A stretch of 64,000 bases of DNA from the NCBI RefSeq assembly GCF_001824475.1, contig NZ_MHXN01000045.1, forward strand, positions 124,001-188,000, written 5' to 3'. The translations under genes were made by a program, and so were the position numbers. How positions within the stretch are numbered: the stretch's first letter is position 1; each line of letters opens with the position of its first letter. Origin of the DNA: Phenylobacterium sp. RIFCSPHIGHO2_01_FULL_69_31 (GTDB taxonomy: Bacteria; Pseudomonadota; Alphaproteobacteria; Caulobacterales; Caulobacteraceae). Below are positions 39,725-47,898 of the stretch, one piece after another. The notes under the pieces were generated by a model. That model ran no database searches, had not been told where the DNA came from, and saw only the letters and a program-made list of their open reading frames with translations.

Positions 39725-40720
39725 TCAGGCCGCGAGCATCAGCTCGTCGCGGGCCGCCGCCGCCAGTTCGAGCGAACGGATGCGCCTGTCCTGGTCGAAG
39801 ATCTGGGCCGTCAGGATGATCTCGTCCGGCGCATGCCGCGCCACGAACGTCTGCAGGCCGGCCCGCACGGTGTCGGGACCGCCCACCACCGCCATGGACA
39901 ACGGCGAGCCCGGACCGACCGTGGCGGCCAGCGACCCGTCGGTGTCCTCCCGCGGCGGCGGCAGAGGCCCCGGCTCGCCGCGGTGGAGGTTGATGAAGGC
40001 CTGCTGCAGCGACGAGAACAGGAACTGCGCCTCCGCGTCGCTCTCGGCCGCCACCACGTTCAGTCCGAGCATGAGGTGGGGGCGCGCCCGGTACTCCGAG
40101 GGCTTGAACCGCTCGCGATAGATCTGCGCGGCCTGGTCCATCATCTGCGGCGCGAAGTGCGAGGCGAAGGCGAACGGCAAGCCGAGGGCGGCGGCCAGCT
40201 GCGCGCCGAACAGGCTGGAGCCGAGCACCCACACGGGCACCTTCGAGCCTGAACCCGGCACGGCGCGGATCGCCTGCCCCGGCTCCGGGTCGCCAAGCAG
40301 GGCCAGCAGCTCGACCACGTCCTGCGGGAACTGGTCGACCCCGCTAGCGAGGTTGCGCCGCAGGGCGCGGGCGGTGAGCTGGTCGGTGCCGGGCGCCCGT
40401 CCCACCCCCAGGTCGATCCGGCCGGGATACAGCGCATCCAGCGTGCCGAACTGCTCGGCGATGATCAGCGGGGCGTGGTTGGGCAGCATCACACCACCGG
40501 CTCCCAGTCGGATGGTGGAGGTGCCATCGCCTACGTAAGCCAGGGCCACCGCCGTCGCGGCGCTGGCGATGCCGGTCATGTTGTGGTGCTCGGCCAACCA
40601 GTAGCGCTGGTAGCCGAACCGTTCGGCCGCCTGGGCCAGGGCGCGGCTGGCGCGCAGGGATTGGCCGGGGCTGCCGCCCTGGACGATGGGCGAGAGGTCG
40701 AGGACGGAGAGCGGAACCAT
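39725..40720 (-). CDS. LLM class flavin-dependent oxidoreductase
   Basis: A 331-residue TIM-barrel protein of the bacterial luciferase superfamily. It begins VPLSVLDLSPIVQGGSPGQSLRASRALAQAAERFGYQRYWLAEHHN, the typical first strand and helix with the WxAEHH motif, and has LGAGGVMLPNHAPLIIAEQFGTLDALYPGRIDLGVGRAPG. Members bind FMN non-covalently and accept reduced flavin for monooxygenation or hydride transfer; the YhbW-like subgroup is the nearest by motif and has no firm substrate. It is convergent with the TPR gene (7 bp apart) and divergent from the hydroxylase gene. Confidence 0.9.
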   Translation of the reverse strand: MVPLSVLDLSPIVQGGSPGQSLRASRALAQAAERFGYQRYWLAEHHNMTGIASAATAVALAYVGDGTSTIRLGAGGVMLPNHAPLIIAEQFGTLDALYPGRIDLGVGRAPGTDQLTARALRRNLASGVDQFPQDVVELLALLGDPEPGQAIRAVPGSGSKVPVWVLGSSLFGAQLAAALGLPFAFASHFAPQMMDQAAQIYRERFKPSEYRARPHLMLGLNVVAAESDAEAQFLFSSLQQAFINLHRGEPGPLPPPREDTDGSLAATVGPGSPLSMAVVGGPDTVRAGLQTFVARHAPDEIILTAQIFDQDRRIRSLELAAAARDELMLAA

Positions 40721-40835
40721 GCCGCCTATGTAGGGGTCAGATCGACGCGATCCCAGCCCGCCTCACGCTCGGCCTCACAATGTGAGGCGCCGGCTCACGC
40801 TCTTGAAAGGCAACTCAAGAGAAAAGGAGCCGCCC

Positions 40836-41594
40836 GTGTTCGGGTTCTACGACTACTGGCTGTTCGGGCTGTTCGCCGCCTTCGCAGCCTTCGACATCCT
40901 GGCGCCGGCCAGGGCATTCCCCACCATCCGCGGCTGGCGCCTGAAGGGGCTGGCCTCCGCGATCCTCTACTGGTTCGTCTCCACTCGCGCCCCCTTCCTG
41001 TGGGACGGCTTCCTGGGCGAGCACCGGCTGGTCGACGCGACGGCCCTGCCCCTCTGGGTCGGCGCGCCCATGGCGTTCCTCCTGTACGAGCTGGGCGTCT
41101 ACGCCTGGCACCGCACCATGCATGGGTCGGACACCCTGTGGCGCGTCTTCCACCAGACCCATCACAGCCCCGAGCGGGTCGATATCTGGGGCTCGCTCTA
41201 CTTCCACCCCCTCGACATGCTGGGCTTCGCCTTCGTGGGCAGCTTCATGCTGGTGTTCGCCTTCGGCTTCTCGCCCGAGGCGGTGCTGATCGCCTTCCTG
41301 GCCGGGACGTTCTGCGCCCTCTTCCAGCACGCCAACCTGAAGACCCCGCACTGGCTCGGGTGGTTCATCGCCCGGCCCGAGATGCACAGCCTGCATCACG
41401 AGCGCGGCGTGCACCGCTGGAACTACGGCGACATTCCGATCTGGGACATGGTGTTCGGCACCTATCGGAACCCGAAGACCTGGAATGGCCAGGCCGGATT
41501 CTACGACGGTGCGTCTGACCGCACCCTCGACCTGCTGATCGGCCGCGACGTGGCCGGCGGCGAACGCGGTCTCTCGCCGCAGGCCGCGCGGTGA
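40836..41594 (+). CDS. Fatty acid hydroxylase/sterol desaturase superfamily protein
   Basis: A 252-residue membrane di-iron enzyme starting at GTG 40836, chosen because AAGGAG lies 8 bases upstream. The His-box pattern of the superfamily is complete: WHRTMHG, FHQTHHSPERVD, FQHANL and MHSLHHERGVHRWNYG. Four or more hydrophobic segments flank the boxes. By family it uses O2 to hydroxylate or desaturate a lipid or carotenoid. Its stop codon overlaps the ATG of the downstream alpha/beta hydrolase gene (TGATG), so the two are coupled. Confidence 0.9.
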   Translation: MFGFYDYWLFGLFAAFAAFDILAPARAFPTIRGWRLKGLASAILYWFVSTRAPFLWDGFLGEHRLVDATALPLWVGAPMAFLLYELGVYAWHRTMHGSDTLWRVFHQTHHSPERVDIWGSLYFHPLDMLGFAFVGSFMLVFAFGFSPEAVLIAFLAGTFCALFQHANLKTPHWLGWFIARPEMHSLHHERGVHRWNYGDIPIWDMVFGTYRNPKTWNGQAGFYDGASDRTLDLLIGRDVAGGERGLSPQAAR

Positions 41595-42487
41595 TGCTGC
41601 CGCCGGCCGATCTCCACCCGCCGCTCGAGCCGCGCGACGTCCTCTTCCAACCTCAAGCTTCAAAGGCCGCCTTCATGCGCACCCGCCTGTCTCTTCCCAC
41701 CGGCGTCGAACTCGACGTCCTCCAGTCCGGCGACCCCACCGGGGTCCCGCTCGTCCTGCTGCACGGCTTGAGCGACTCCCTGCTCTCGATGCGGCCGATG
41801 ATGGAGCACCTGCCCAAGGGCATGCGCGTCATCGCCATCACCCAGCGTGGTCACGGCGACAGCTCCAAGCCCGCCGGCCCCTACACCACCGACGCCTTCG
41901 TCGGCGACGCCGTGGCGGCCATGGACAGGTTGGGCGTCCGGCGGGCCGTGGTGTTCGGCCATTCGATGGGCAGCATCGTCGCCCAGCGCCTGGCGATGGG
42001 ACACCCCGAGCGGGTGGCCGGTCTGGTGCTCGAAGGGGCCTTTCCCGGCCTCAAGGGCAACCCGGCGGTGGAAGCGTTCTACGACGAGGCCATCAAGGAC
42101 CTGTGCGACCCCATCGACCCGGCGTTCGCCCGGGCCTTCCAGGAGAGCAACATCGCCCGGCCTCTGGCGCCCGAGCTGCTGGACCTTGTTACGGCCGAGT
42201 CCTGCAAGCTGCCCGCCCACGCCTGGAGGGCCATTTTCGAGGACCTGATGGCCGACGACCTTGGCCCGGATCTGCCGCGGATCCAGGCCCCGACCCTGCT
42301 CCTGTGGGGCGACCAGGACGGGTTCGTGACCCGCGCCGATCAGGACCGGCTGCTGGCCGGCATCCGCGGCTCCGCCCTGACCGTCTTCGAGGGCACGGGC
42401 CACGACCCGCATTGGGAAGAGCCCGCCCGCGCGGCCGAGCTGGTCGCCGTCTTCATCCAACGCCACATCGCGCCCGCCGTGGCCTGA
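41594..42487 (+). CDS. Alpha/beta hydrolase
   Basis: Up to 297 residues. The fold signature starts at RLSLPTGVELDVLQSGDPTGVPLVLLHGLSDS (oxyanion HG) and continues with the nucleophile elbow FGHSMGSIVAQ (Ser). The acid is probably in LLLWGDQDGFV and the catalytic His in FEGTGHDPHWEEP. The ATG at 41594 overlaps the hydroxylase stop; an internal ATG at 41675 (MRTRLSLPTG) would give the usual family length, and the first 27 residues look unconserved. It likely cleaves an ester, lactone or C-C bond; the substrate is unknown. The homocysteine methyltransferase-like gene follows by 12 bp. Confidence 0.9.
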   Translation: MLPPADLHPPLEPRDVLFQPQASKAAFMRTRLSLPTGVELDVLQSGDPTGVPLVLLHGLSDSLLSMRPMMEHLPKGMRVIAITQRGHGDSSKPAGPYTTDAFVGDAVAAMDRLGVRRAVVFGHSMGSIVAQRLAMGHPERVAGLVLEGAFPGLKGNPAVEAFYDEAIKDLCDPIDPAFARAFQESNIARPLAPELLDLVTAESCKLPAHAWRAIFEDLMADDLGPDLPRIQAPTLLLWGDQDGFVTRADQDRLLAGIRGSALTVFEGTGHDPHWEEPARAAELVAVFIQRHIAPAVA

Positions 42488-42499
42488 GGGACATCACTC

Positions 42500-43450
42500 A
42501 TGACCACCAAGAAGACCCACTTGCCCCAGCTGGGCGACAGCCTGTTCCTGACCGACGGCGGCCTGGAGACGACACTCATCTTCCAAGAGGGCGTCGAACT
42601 GCCCCACTTCGCGGCCTTCATCCTGCTGAAGGACGACGCCGGCCGCGCCACCCTGCGCCGCTACTACGAGCGCTACCTCGAGATCGCCGCGGCCCAGGGG
42701 CTGGGCTTCGTCCTGGAGGCGCCGACCTGGCGGGCCAGTCCCGACTGGGCGCCGCGGCTCGGCCTGGCGCCCGGCGAACTGGAGCTGTTCAACCGCAACG
42801 CCATCCGGCTCCTCCTGGACCTTCGCGAGACCTGGCGCAGCCGCGTCCCGCGCGTGGTGGTGTCGGGCTGCATCGGGCCGCGAGGCGACGGCTACGATCC
42901 CGGGGAGACCATGACCGCCGACGAGGCCTGCGCCTATCACGCGGGGCAAGCGGCTGCCTTCGCGGCGGCGGGCGCGGACATGATCGGGGCGATCACCATG
43001 ACCAATATCCCCGAGGCCATCGGGGTGGTCAGGGCCGCGGACGCCGTCGGCCTGCCGGTCGCGATCTCGTTCACGGTGGAAACCGACGGACGCCTTCCCA
43101 CCGGCCAGACTCTGGCCGAGGCGATCCTGACCGTGGACGCGGTGACGGGCGATGCGCCCGCCTACTACATGCTCAACTGCGCCCATCCGACCCACTTCGC
43201 CGGCGCCCTGGAAACCGGCGAGTCCTGGGTCCGCCGGATCGCCGGCCTGCGGGCCAACGCTAGCAAGCGCAGTCACCAGGAGCTGAACGACGCGCCGGAT
43301 CTCGACGATGGCGACCCCGCCGAGCTCGGCCGCGAGCATGCGGCCCTGCTTCGTCGCCACGGGCACATCCGCGTCCTGGGCGGCTGCTGCGGCACGGACC
43401 AGCGCCACGTGGAGGCCATGAGCCGCGCCTGCGTCGCCGTCCCGGCCTGA
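42500..43450 (+). CDS. Homocysteine S-methyltransferase family protein
   Basis: A 316-residue TIM-barrel zinc methyltransferase. It opens with FLTDGGLETTLIFQEGVELPHFAAF and carries the three zinc Cys of the family: NCAHP near residue 221 and GGCCGTD near 294. The substrate segment VLEAPTWRAS replaces the TxTFxAN of MetH/MmuM, so the methyl donor or acceptor may differ from S-methylmethionine or betaine and homocysteine. The gene is the last of the hydroxylase-hydrolase run and ends at a strong hairpin. The C-terminus RHVEAMSRAC is typical. Confidence 0.88.
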   Translation: MTTKKTHLPQLGDSLFLTDGGLETTLIFQEGVELPHFAAFILLKDDAGRATLRRYYERYLEIAAAQGLGFVLEAPTWRASPDWAPRLGLAPGELELFNRNAIRLLLDLRETWRSRVPRVVVSGCIGPRGDGYDPGETMTADEACAYHAGQAAAFAAAGADMIGAITMTNIPEAIGVVRAADAVGLPVAISFTVETDGRLPTGQTLAEAILTVDAVTGDAPAYYMLNCAHPTHFAGALETGESWVRRIAGLRANASKRSHQELNDAPDLDDGDPAELGREHAALLRRHGHIRVLGGCCGTDQRHVEAMSRACVAVPA

Positions 43451-43502
43451 CAGGGGCGACCTGACAGCCCGAGGGTTTAAATCCCCCCGGCCTTCGGGCG
43501 AT

Positions 43503-43530
43503 CTCGGGGCCGCACGCGAGCGGCCCCGAG
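43503..43530. terminator. Bidirectional hairpin between convergent genes
   Basis: Perfect 11-bp stem CTCGGGGCCGC / GCGGCCCCGAG with a 6-base loop, located between the stop of the homocysteine methyltransferase gene (plus) and the stop of the ATP12 gene (minus). It lacks a T-run on either side, but position and stability suit a shared terminator. Confidence 0.6.
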
Positions 43531-43554
43531 GTCAACCCGCGCCCCCTGACACCT

Positions 43555-44289
43555 CTAGGCGCCGAGGTTGCGGAACCAGCGGTCCAGCATCGCCGCCTCG
43601 CCGCGCAGGCGGGCCGTGCGCTCGGCGGCCTCTGCGTCGACGCCCCACTTCTCTTCCTGGAACGCGTCGTCGAGGCGGGAGACATCGAAAGCCGCCTCGC
43701 CGCTCATCCAGCCGCGCAGCAGGCCGACCGCCAGCAGCGCCGATCCGAATAGCGCCACGCCGAACGCCAGCCCGGCCAGCTGGAAGTCGTCCAGCGACAG
43801 GGCGATCTCGCGCACCTTCGTCAGCGTCTCCCCTGGCTGGGCCTTGTGGACGATGCCCGTGCAGCGTTCGAAGCGGAGCCCCTCTTCCGCCTCCGCCCGC
43901 GCCAGGATCGGCAGCCAGGCCTCCTCCTGCCGCGCCAGCAGGGCCGCCGGATCGTCGGCGAAGTAGCAGAGCAGATCGGCGCCCGCGTACTGCGCCACCT
44001 GGTCGGCCACGCCGTCGCGGCTGCCCCCGATGGTCTCGATGGCGGTGTTGGCGAGCCGCGTGGCGTGCATGGTCGCCATCTCGACCACATCCGTCTGCGC
44101 CGCCCATTCCGCCGCCACCTGGTCGGCCACGGCCGGCGTTGGCAGCACCATCAACGAAGCCTTGGGCGTGCGCAGGTTGCGGCCGTCGAGCTGGACCTGC
44201 CAGCCGTCGCCGGCCTCGATCACGGTCACCGCCTTGTAGAACCGGCGCGGCTTCTCGGCCGGTTCGTGGAATCCCTTGCGCAGGTCCAA
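43555..44289 (-). CDS. ATP12-type F1-ATPase assembly chaperone
   Basis: A 244-residue protein starting at TTG 44289 (MDLRKGFHEPAEKPRRFYKAV) behind GGGAGAG. The ATP12 signature is visible: RRFYKAVTVIEAGDGWQVQLDGRNLRTPKASLMVLPT, then VADQVAAEWAAQ, then MHATRLANTAIE and DLLCYFAD. In mitochondria and alphaproteobacteria ATP12 binds the alpha subunit of F1 during assembly. The 349-residue longer frame was rejected because the extra N-terminus is arginine-rich shadow sequence. No ATP synthase genes are in the window. Confidence 0.92.
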   Translation of the reverse strand: MDLRKGFHEPAEKPRRFYKAVTVIEAGDGWQVQLDGRNLRTPKASLMVLPTPAVADQVAAEWAAQTDVVEMATMHATRLANTAIETIGGSRDGVADQVAQYAGADLLCYFADDPAALLARQEEAWLPILARAEAEEGLRFERCTGIVHKAQPGETLTKVREIALSLDDFQLAGLAFGVALFGSALLAVGLLRGWMSGEAAFDVSRLDDAFQEEKWGVDAEAAERTARLRGEAAMLDRWFRNLGA

Positions 44290-44364
44290 GCTTCTCTCTC
44301 CCGACGGAACGCGTCGATGCGGCCGTGGAATGGGGACGAAACGCGCCGGCCGCAAGGAGGAAGC

Positions 44365-44430
44365 GTGAGCCAGAGCACCGCGACCTTCCCGGAGAGCGCG
44401 GCCGTGCGGCCCATGTCCGGCCTCGCCTAG
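44365..44430 (+). CDS. Possible 21-residue small protein
   Basis: GTG at 44365 is preceded by a near-perfect Shine-Dalgarno AAGGAGGAAGC and opens MSQSTATFPESAAVRPMSGLA, stopping at 44430. It fills most of the gap between two minus-strand genes and overlaps the end of the TPR/oxygenase gene by 4 bases. It is too short to judge by codon use and may be chance. Confidence 0.25.
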   Translation: MSQSTATFPESAAVRPMSGLA

Positions 44431-45923
44431 GCGGGGACCGCGTCGAAGGCTATCGTCATGCGGCGCTCGTCGGTCGTGAAGGGCACGGTGCCGTGCCACA
44501 TGTAGGACGGGAACAGGACCAGCCGCCCGCGCCGGGGCCGGACGAAGTGCTCGGCGGGCAGCGCCGGCTGCGTGTGGAACGGCGGCTGGCCGAACCTTAT
44601 CCACCCCTGCTTGTCGGGATGGTCGAGCGCGCTGTCCGGCGTCTCCACATAGAAAGCCGACGACAGCCAGCCCTCGGGGTGGAAGTGGTCCTTGTGGAAG
44701 CCGCCCGGCTTCAGCCGCACCGACCAGGCGCCTTCGATCCGGTAGCTGCCCGTGCTGCGCGACCGGACCGGGTCGGTCCCCTCGCCCATGCCGGCGATGT
44801 GCTGGCGGATCGGCTTGTCGATGGCCTTGAAGAACGCCTTGATCGCCGGGTCGTTGGACCCGGTCAGGCGATAGGTGGTCTGGCTTCCGTGCCGCAGCGA
44901 CTGGGACGACGGGTGCTGGTTGTAGAGGTGGATCCGGTCCAGCGCCGCCGTGAGGTCGGCGAGATAGGCCTCCAGGCTCTCCCAGCCGTCCGGCGCCTCG
45001 ATGTCGTAGACCCCGACCATGGCGTCATAGTCGTAGAGTTCCCGGTACAGGGGGTCGCCCACGGCCCGCGCCGCGGTCGCCGCCCAGCCCCAGAGCGACT
45101 GGTTGCCCGGCGCGAAGGCCAAGCCCTTGCGGGCCTTCTCCAACGCCAGGTCCGCCTTGCCTGTGGCAAGGTAGACGATGGCGAGCTGGTTCAGCACGCC
45201 CGGCGAGTCGGGGAGTCGCGCCTCCGCCGCCAGCGCCAGCCGCTCAGCCTCGTCCAGCCGGCCGCGCTCCAACGCCGCCTGGGCCGCGGCCATGGTCAGC
45301 GCAACATCGTCCGGTAGGCGCTCGGCGGCGACCGCCAGCAGCTCGGCCGCCTTGTCCAGCTCGCCCGCAGCCTCGTAAAGCTTCGCCTTGGTCAGCAGCA
45401 GCGGCGCGGGCGGACCGCCGGCATGGGCGCAGCGATCCAGCACGGCCTGCGCCTCGCCGATGTTCCCGCGCCGCATCCAGACCACATCAGCGTATTCGGC
45501 GGCCGTCTCCGCCCGACCCGGCGCGCGCTTCAGCGCCTCCTGATAGGCCTGCTCGGCGCCGTCCAGGTCGCCCGCCGCGGCCTTGGCGCGGGCCATGACG
45601 CCCCAGCTCAGCGCCCCATCGACGCCCAGGCGGAAGGCGCGGTTCATCGCCTCCACAGCCTCCGCCCCGTGTCCGAGATCGCCCAGGGTGGCGGCAATGT
45701 TGTGCCAAGCGACGCCGCTGGACGGGAAGCGCATGGTGGCGCGCTCGTCGAAGACCAGCGCCTCCTCGCGCCGGCCGACGGCCTTCAGGGCGGTGGCGTG
45801 CATGGCCAGCGCGCGATGGCTGGGTTCGGGATGGTCGGCCAGCGGCGTGGTGATCGCCAGGGCTTCCTCCAGCCGGCCCTCGTCCAGCAGGGCCTTGGCC
45901 CGGTCCAGGGGTTCGATGGTCAA
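44427..45923 (-). CDS. TPR protein with 2-oxoglutarate/Fe(II) oxygenase-like C-terminus
   Basis: A 498-residue protein. Residues about 1-290 are TPR repeats (DEGRLEEALAITTPLADH, AVEAMNRAFRLG, LDGAEQAYQEALKRAPG, EARLPDSPGVLNQLAIVYLATGKADLALEKARKGLAF). The C-terminal 170 residues match the putative 2OG-Fe(II) oxygenase family of TPR proteins: KPGGFHKDHFHPEGWLSSAFYVETP (iron His/Asp), then GRLVLFPSYMWHGTVPF (distal His) and RRMTIAFDAV. Predicted role: hydroxylation of a protein or small molecule, with TPRs recruiting the target. Its ATG overlaps the stop of the pseudouridine synthase gene (ATGA). Target unknown. Confidence 0.87.
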   Translation of the reverse strand: MTIEPLDRAKALLDEGRLEEALAITTPLADHPEPSHRALAMHATALKAVGRREEALVFDERATMRFPSSGVAWHNIAATLGDLGHGAEAVEAMNRAFRLGVDGALSWGVMARAKAAAGDLDGAEQAYQEALKRAPGRAETAAEYADVVWMRRGNIGEAQAVLDRCAHAGGPPAPLLLTKAKLYEAAGELDKAAELLAVAAERLPDDVALTMAAAQAALERGRLDEAERLALAAEARLPDSPGVLNQLAIVYLATGKADLALEKARKGLAFAPGNQSLWGWAATAARAVGDPLYRELYDYDAMVGVYDIEAPDGWESLEAYLADLTAALDRIHLYNQHPSSQSLRHGSQTTYRLTGSNDPAIKAFFKAIDKPIRQHIAGMGEGTDPVRSRSTGSYRIEGAWSVRLKPGGFHKDHFHPEGWLSSAFYVETPDSALDHPDKQGWIRFGQPPFHTQPALPAEHFVRPRRGRLVLFPSYMWHGTVPFTTDERRMTIAFDAVPA

Positions 45924-46897
45924 CGTCGCCTCTTGAAGGGTTCGGGGTCGGCCTCGTGCTCATCGAAGCCGAAGCGTTCGAAGCCGGCGCGCAGTTCGGG
46001 GCTGATCGGGGCTTCCAGCGCCAGGGTCCCGCGCGAGGGGTGCGGCAGGATCAGGCGGCGCGCGTGGAGCTGCAGCTTCAGCCCCTGGGACAGCTCGACG
46101 GAAGCTTCGTTGTTGTACTTGGGGTCGCCCAGGATGGGATGTCCCATGGCCAGCATGTGCGCGCGCAGCTGGTGGGTGCGGCCGGTGTGCGGCCACAGCG
46201 CCATCCAGGCGGCGCGGGGACCGGCGCGGGCGATGGTCACGAACTCGGTCTCGGCGGTCTCGGCCCGCTCGTCCTTGGGGTCGGCGGGTACCATCATCTC
46301 GCGGTCGCCAACGCCCTTCTTGGCCAGCGGCAGGTCGAGGACGCCCTCGCCCGGCTTCGGAAAGCCCGCCACGATGGCCCAGTAGATCTTCTGCGCCCGC
46401 CGCTTGGCGAAGGCGCCCGCCAGCTTCGCCGCCGCGGCCGGCGACTTGCCCAGCACCAGGACCCCGGAGGTGTCGCGGTCCAGCCTGTGGACCAGGCGGG
46501 GCCGCTCCAGCCCTTCGCCCCAGGCGGAGAGCAGCCGGTCGACGTGCTTGAGCGTCTTGGTGCCGCCCTGCACCGCCAGGCCCGAGGGCTTGTTCAGCGC
46601 CAGGACTTCCTCGTCCTCGTAGATCACGAGGCTCTTCGCATAGGCCGCGTCCCGGCTGTCCAGCTGGCCCTTCTCGCGCGCCGGCGGGGCGTCGGGCAGC
46701 GGCGGAACGCGGACCTGGCTGCCGGCCGACAGCCGCGTGTCCGGCTTGGCCCGGGCGCCGTCCACCCGGATCTGACCCGAACGGGTCAGCTTCTGGATCT
46801 GAATGTGGTTGAGGTGCGGCCAGCGGCGCTTGAACCAGCGGTCCAGGCGCACGCCCTCCTCGCCCTTGTCCACGTAAAGGGTGCGGACTTCTCTCAC
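45920..46897 (-). CDS. RluC/RluD-type 23S rRNA pseudouridine synthase
   Basis: A 325-residue enzyme starting at GTG 46897 (MREVRTLYVDKGEEGVRLDRWF). An N-terminal S4 RNA-binding domain (RLDRWFKRRWPHLNHIQIQKLTRSGQIRVDG) precedes the catalytic domain with the Asp-bearing motif PRLVHRLDRDTSGVLVLG and the later conserved HTGRTHQLRAHMLAMGHPILGDPKY. It isomerises uridines in the large ribosomal RNA; RluC versus RluD cannot be settled from sequence alone. Its start overlaps the crcB stop by 4 bases and its stop overlaps the TPR/oxygenase start, giving a tightly coupled three-gene operon. Confidence 0.92.
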   Translation of the reverse strand: MREVRTLYVDKGEEGVRLDRWFKRRWPHLNHIQIQKLTRSGQIRVDGARAKPDTRLSAGSQVRVPPLPDAPPAREKGQLDSRDAAYAKSLVIYEDEEVLALNKPSGLAVQGGTKTLKHVDRLLSAWGEGLERPRLVHRLDRDTSGVLVLGKSPAAAAKLAGAFAKRRAQKIYWAIVAGFPKPGEGVLDLPLAKKGVGDREMMVPADPKDERAETAETEFVTIARAGPRAAWMALWPHTGRTHQLRAHMLAMGHPILGDPKYNNEASVELSQGLKLQLHARRLILPHPSRGTLALEAPISPELRAGFERFGFDEHEADPEPFKRRR

Positions 46898-47277
46898 GCC
46901 AGCAGCCGCCGCATCAGGAGGAGGCCGGCGAAGAGCGCCAGGACTGAGAGGAGCACCGAACCCAGGCTGTAGAGCGCCGCCTGGCCGTAGGCGCGCCGCT
47001 CGATCATCAGGGCGACCTCCAGCGAATAGGCCGAGAAGGTGGTGAAGCCCCCCAGGACGCCGACGCCCAGGAGCAGACGCCACTTCTCCTGGTCCGCCCC
47101 GCCCCGCATCGCCAGCACCCCGGCCAGCAGACCCATCAGCAGGCCGCCCAGGATGTTGGCCGCGAAGGTGCCATAGGGCCAGCCGCCGCCGAGCGAGCGC
47201 ATGGCCTGGACGCCGAGGAGATAGCGCGCCACTGCGCCCGTCGCGCCGCCAGCCGCCACCAGGAGGAGAGTCTGCAT
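46894..47277 (-). CDS. crcB: Fluoride channel CrcB/Fluc
   Basis: A 127-residue, four-helix membrane protein starting MQTLLLVAAGGATGAVARYLLG. The family pore motif GGWPYGTFAANILGGLLMGLLAG and the central break GVLGGFTTFSAYSLEVALM (FTTFS) identify the dual-topology fluoride channel that exports F-. A single gene is present, so it would form homodimers. No fluoride riboswitch is recognisable in the 55 bp upstream. The stop overlaps the rRNA pseudouridine synthase start. Confidence 0.94.
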   Translation of the reverse strand: MQTLLLVAAGGATGAVARYLLGVQAMRSLGGGWPYGTFAANILGGLLMGLLAGVLAMRGGADQEKWRLLLGVGVLGGFTTFSAYSLEVALMIERRAYGQAALYSLGSVLLSVLALFAGLLLMRRLLA

Positions 47278-47332
47278 CCCGCGCCTTATGCGACGGCGCG
47301 GCGCCATTTGCCAACGTCGCCGACGGCGGGGC

Positions 47333-47818
47333 CTAGATGCGCTCGCCCAGCGTGCGGCGCAGCGCCTTGGCGTCGTAGACGTCGGCGCCCCGCGGACGCT
47401 CGCCGCGCCCCATGACCACCTCGATGGTGGTCGACAGCGACGGCCCGCCGCCGAGGTTGAAGGTGGTGCCGACGCCCAGGCTGACTCCGCTGCGATAGCC
47501 GTAGTCGCCGCCGCCCACGCCGACCCCCACGCGGGGCCCCCGGTCGGGACGGCCCTCGGTGAAGCGGTCGGCGACCCGGAACCAGTCGTACCCTTCGGAG
47601 ATCGCCAAGTCTGCCGCCCGCACGAGGGCGTAGTCCATCACCTGCTGCGGCGGCGCGCCGGGTCCGCCGCGGAACGTCACGCGGTAGCGCCCGGGCTCGA
47701 TCCGGTATTCGGAGTATCCCACGGACTGAGGCCCGGCAGCGGGCTGGTACAAGGTGGGCGCGGTGGCGCAGGCGGCCAGCGAGAGCGCAGCGGCAGCGAC
47801 GACGACGAGGCGTTTCAT
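47333..47818 (-). CDS. CC0125/CC1285-type lipoprotein
   Basis: A 161-residue lipoprotein: signal MKRLVVVAAAALSLAACATAP with lipobox LAAC (Cys near residue 17). The mature part GYSEYRIEPGRYRVTFRGGPGAPPQQVMDYALVRAADLAISEGYDWFRVAD matches the small Caulobacter lipoprotein family named for CC0125 and CC1285. Function is unknown. A longer in-frame extension upstream is antisense or intergenic and was rejected. An EcfG-like promoter (47872-47897) ends about 53 bp before the ATG, suggesting stress induction. Confidence 0.85.
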   Translation of the reverse strand: MKRLVVVAAAALSLAACATAPTLYQPAAGPQSVGYSEYRIEPGRYRVTFRGGPGAPPQQVMDYALVRAADLAISEGYDWFRVADRFTEGRPDRGPRVGVGVGGGDYGYRSGVSLGVGTTFNLGGGPSLSTTIEVVMGRGERPRGADVYDAKALRRTLGERI

Positions 47819-47871
47819 GGTAAACGGTCCAAACTCGGAAAGGCGTGTCCCTTCCGATGCTTGTACGCCAA

Positions 47872-47897
47872 AACGAAGCGTTTGGCGGCGCCGTTCC
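47872..47897 (-). promoter_or_regulatory. Candidate EcfG/SigT promoter for the CC0125-type lipoprotein gene
   Basis: Minus strand GGAAC (47893-47897), 17 bases, CGTT (47872-47875), in the 80-bp gap between the pseudouridine synthase stop and the lipoprotein start. Exact match with the longer permitted spacer. Confidence 0.6.
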
Positions 47898-47898
47898 G

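Noticed and set aside
47278..47332. Fluoride riboswitch upstream of crcB
   Set aside because: The 55-bp gap lacks the conserved pseudoknot sequences of that riboswitch.
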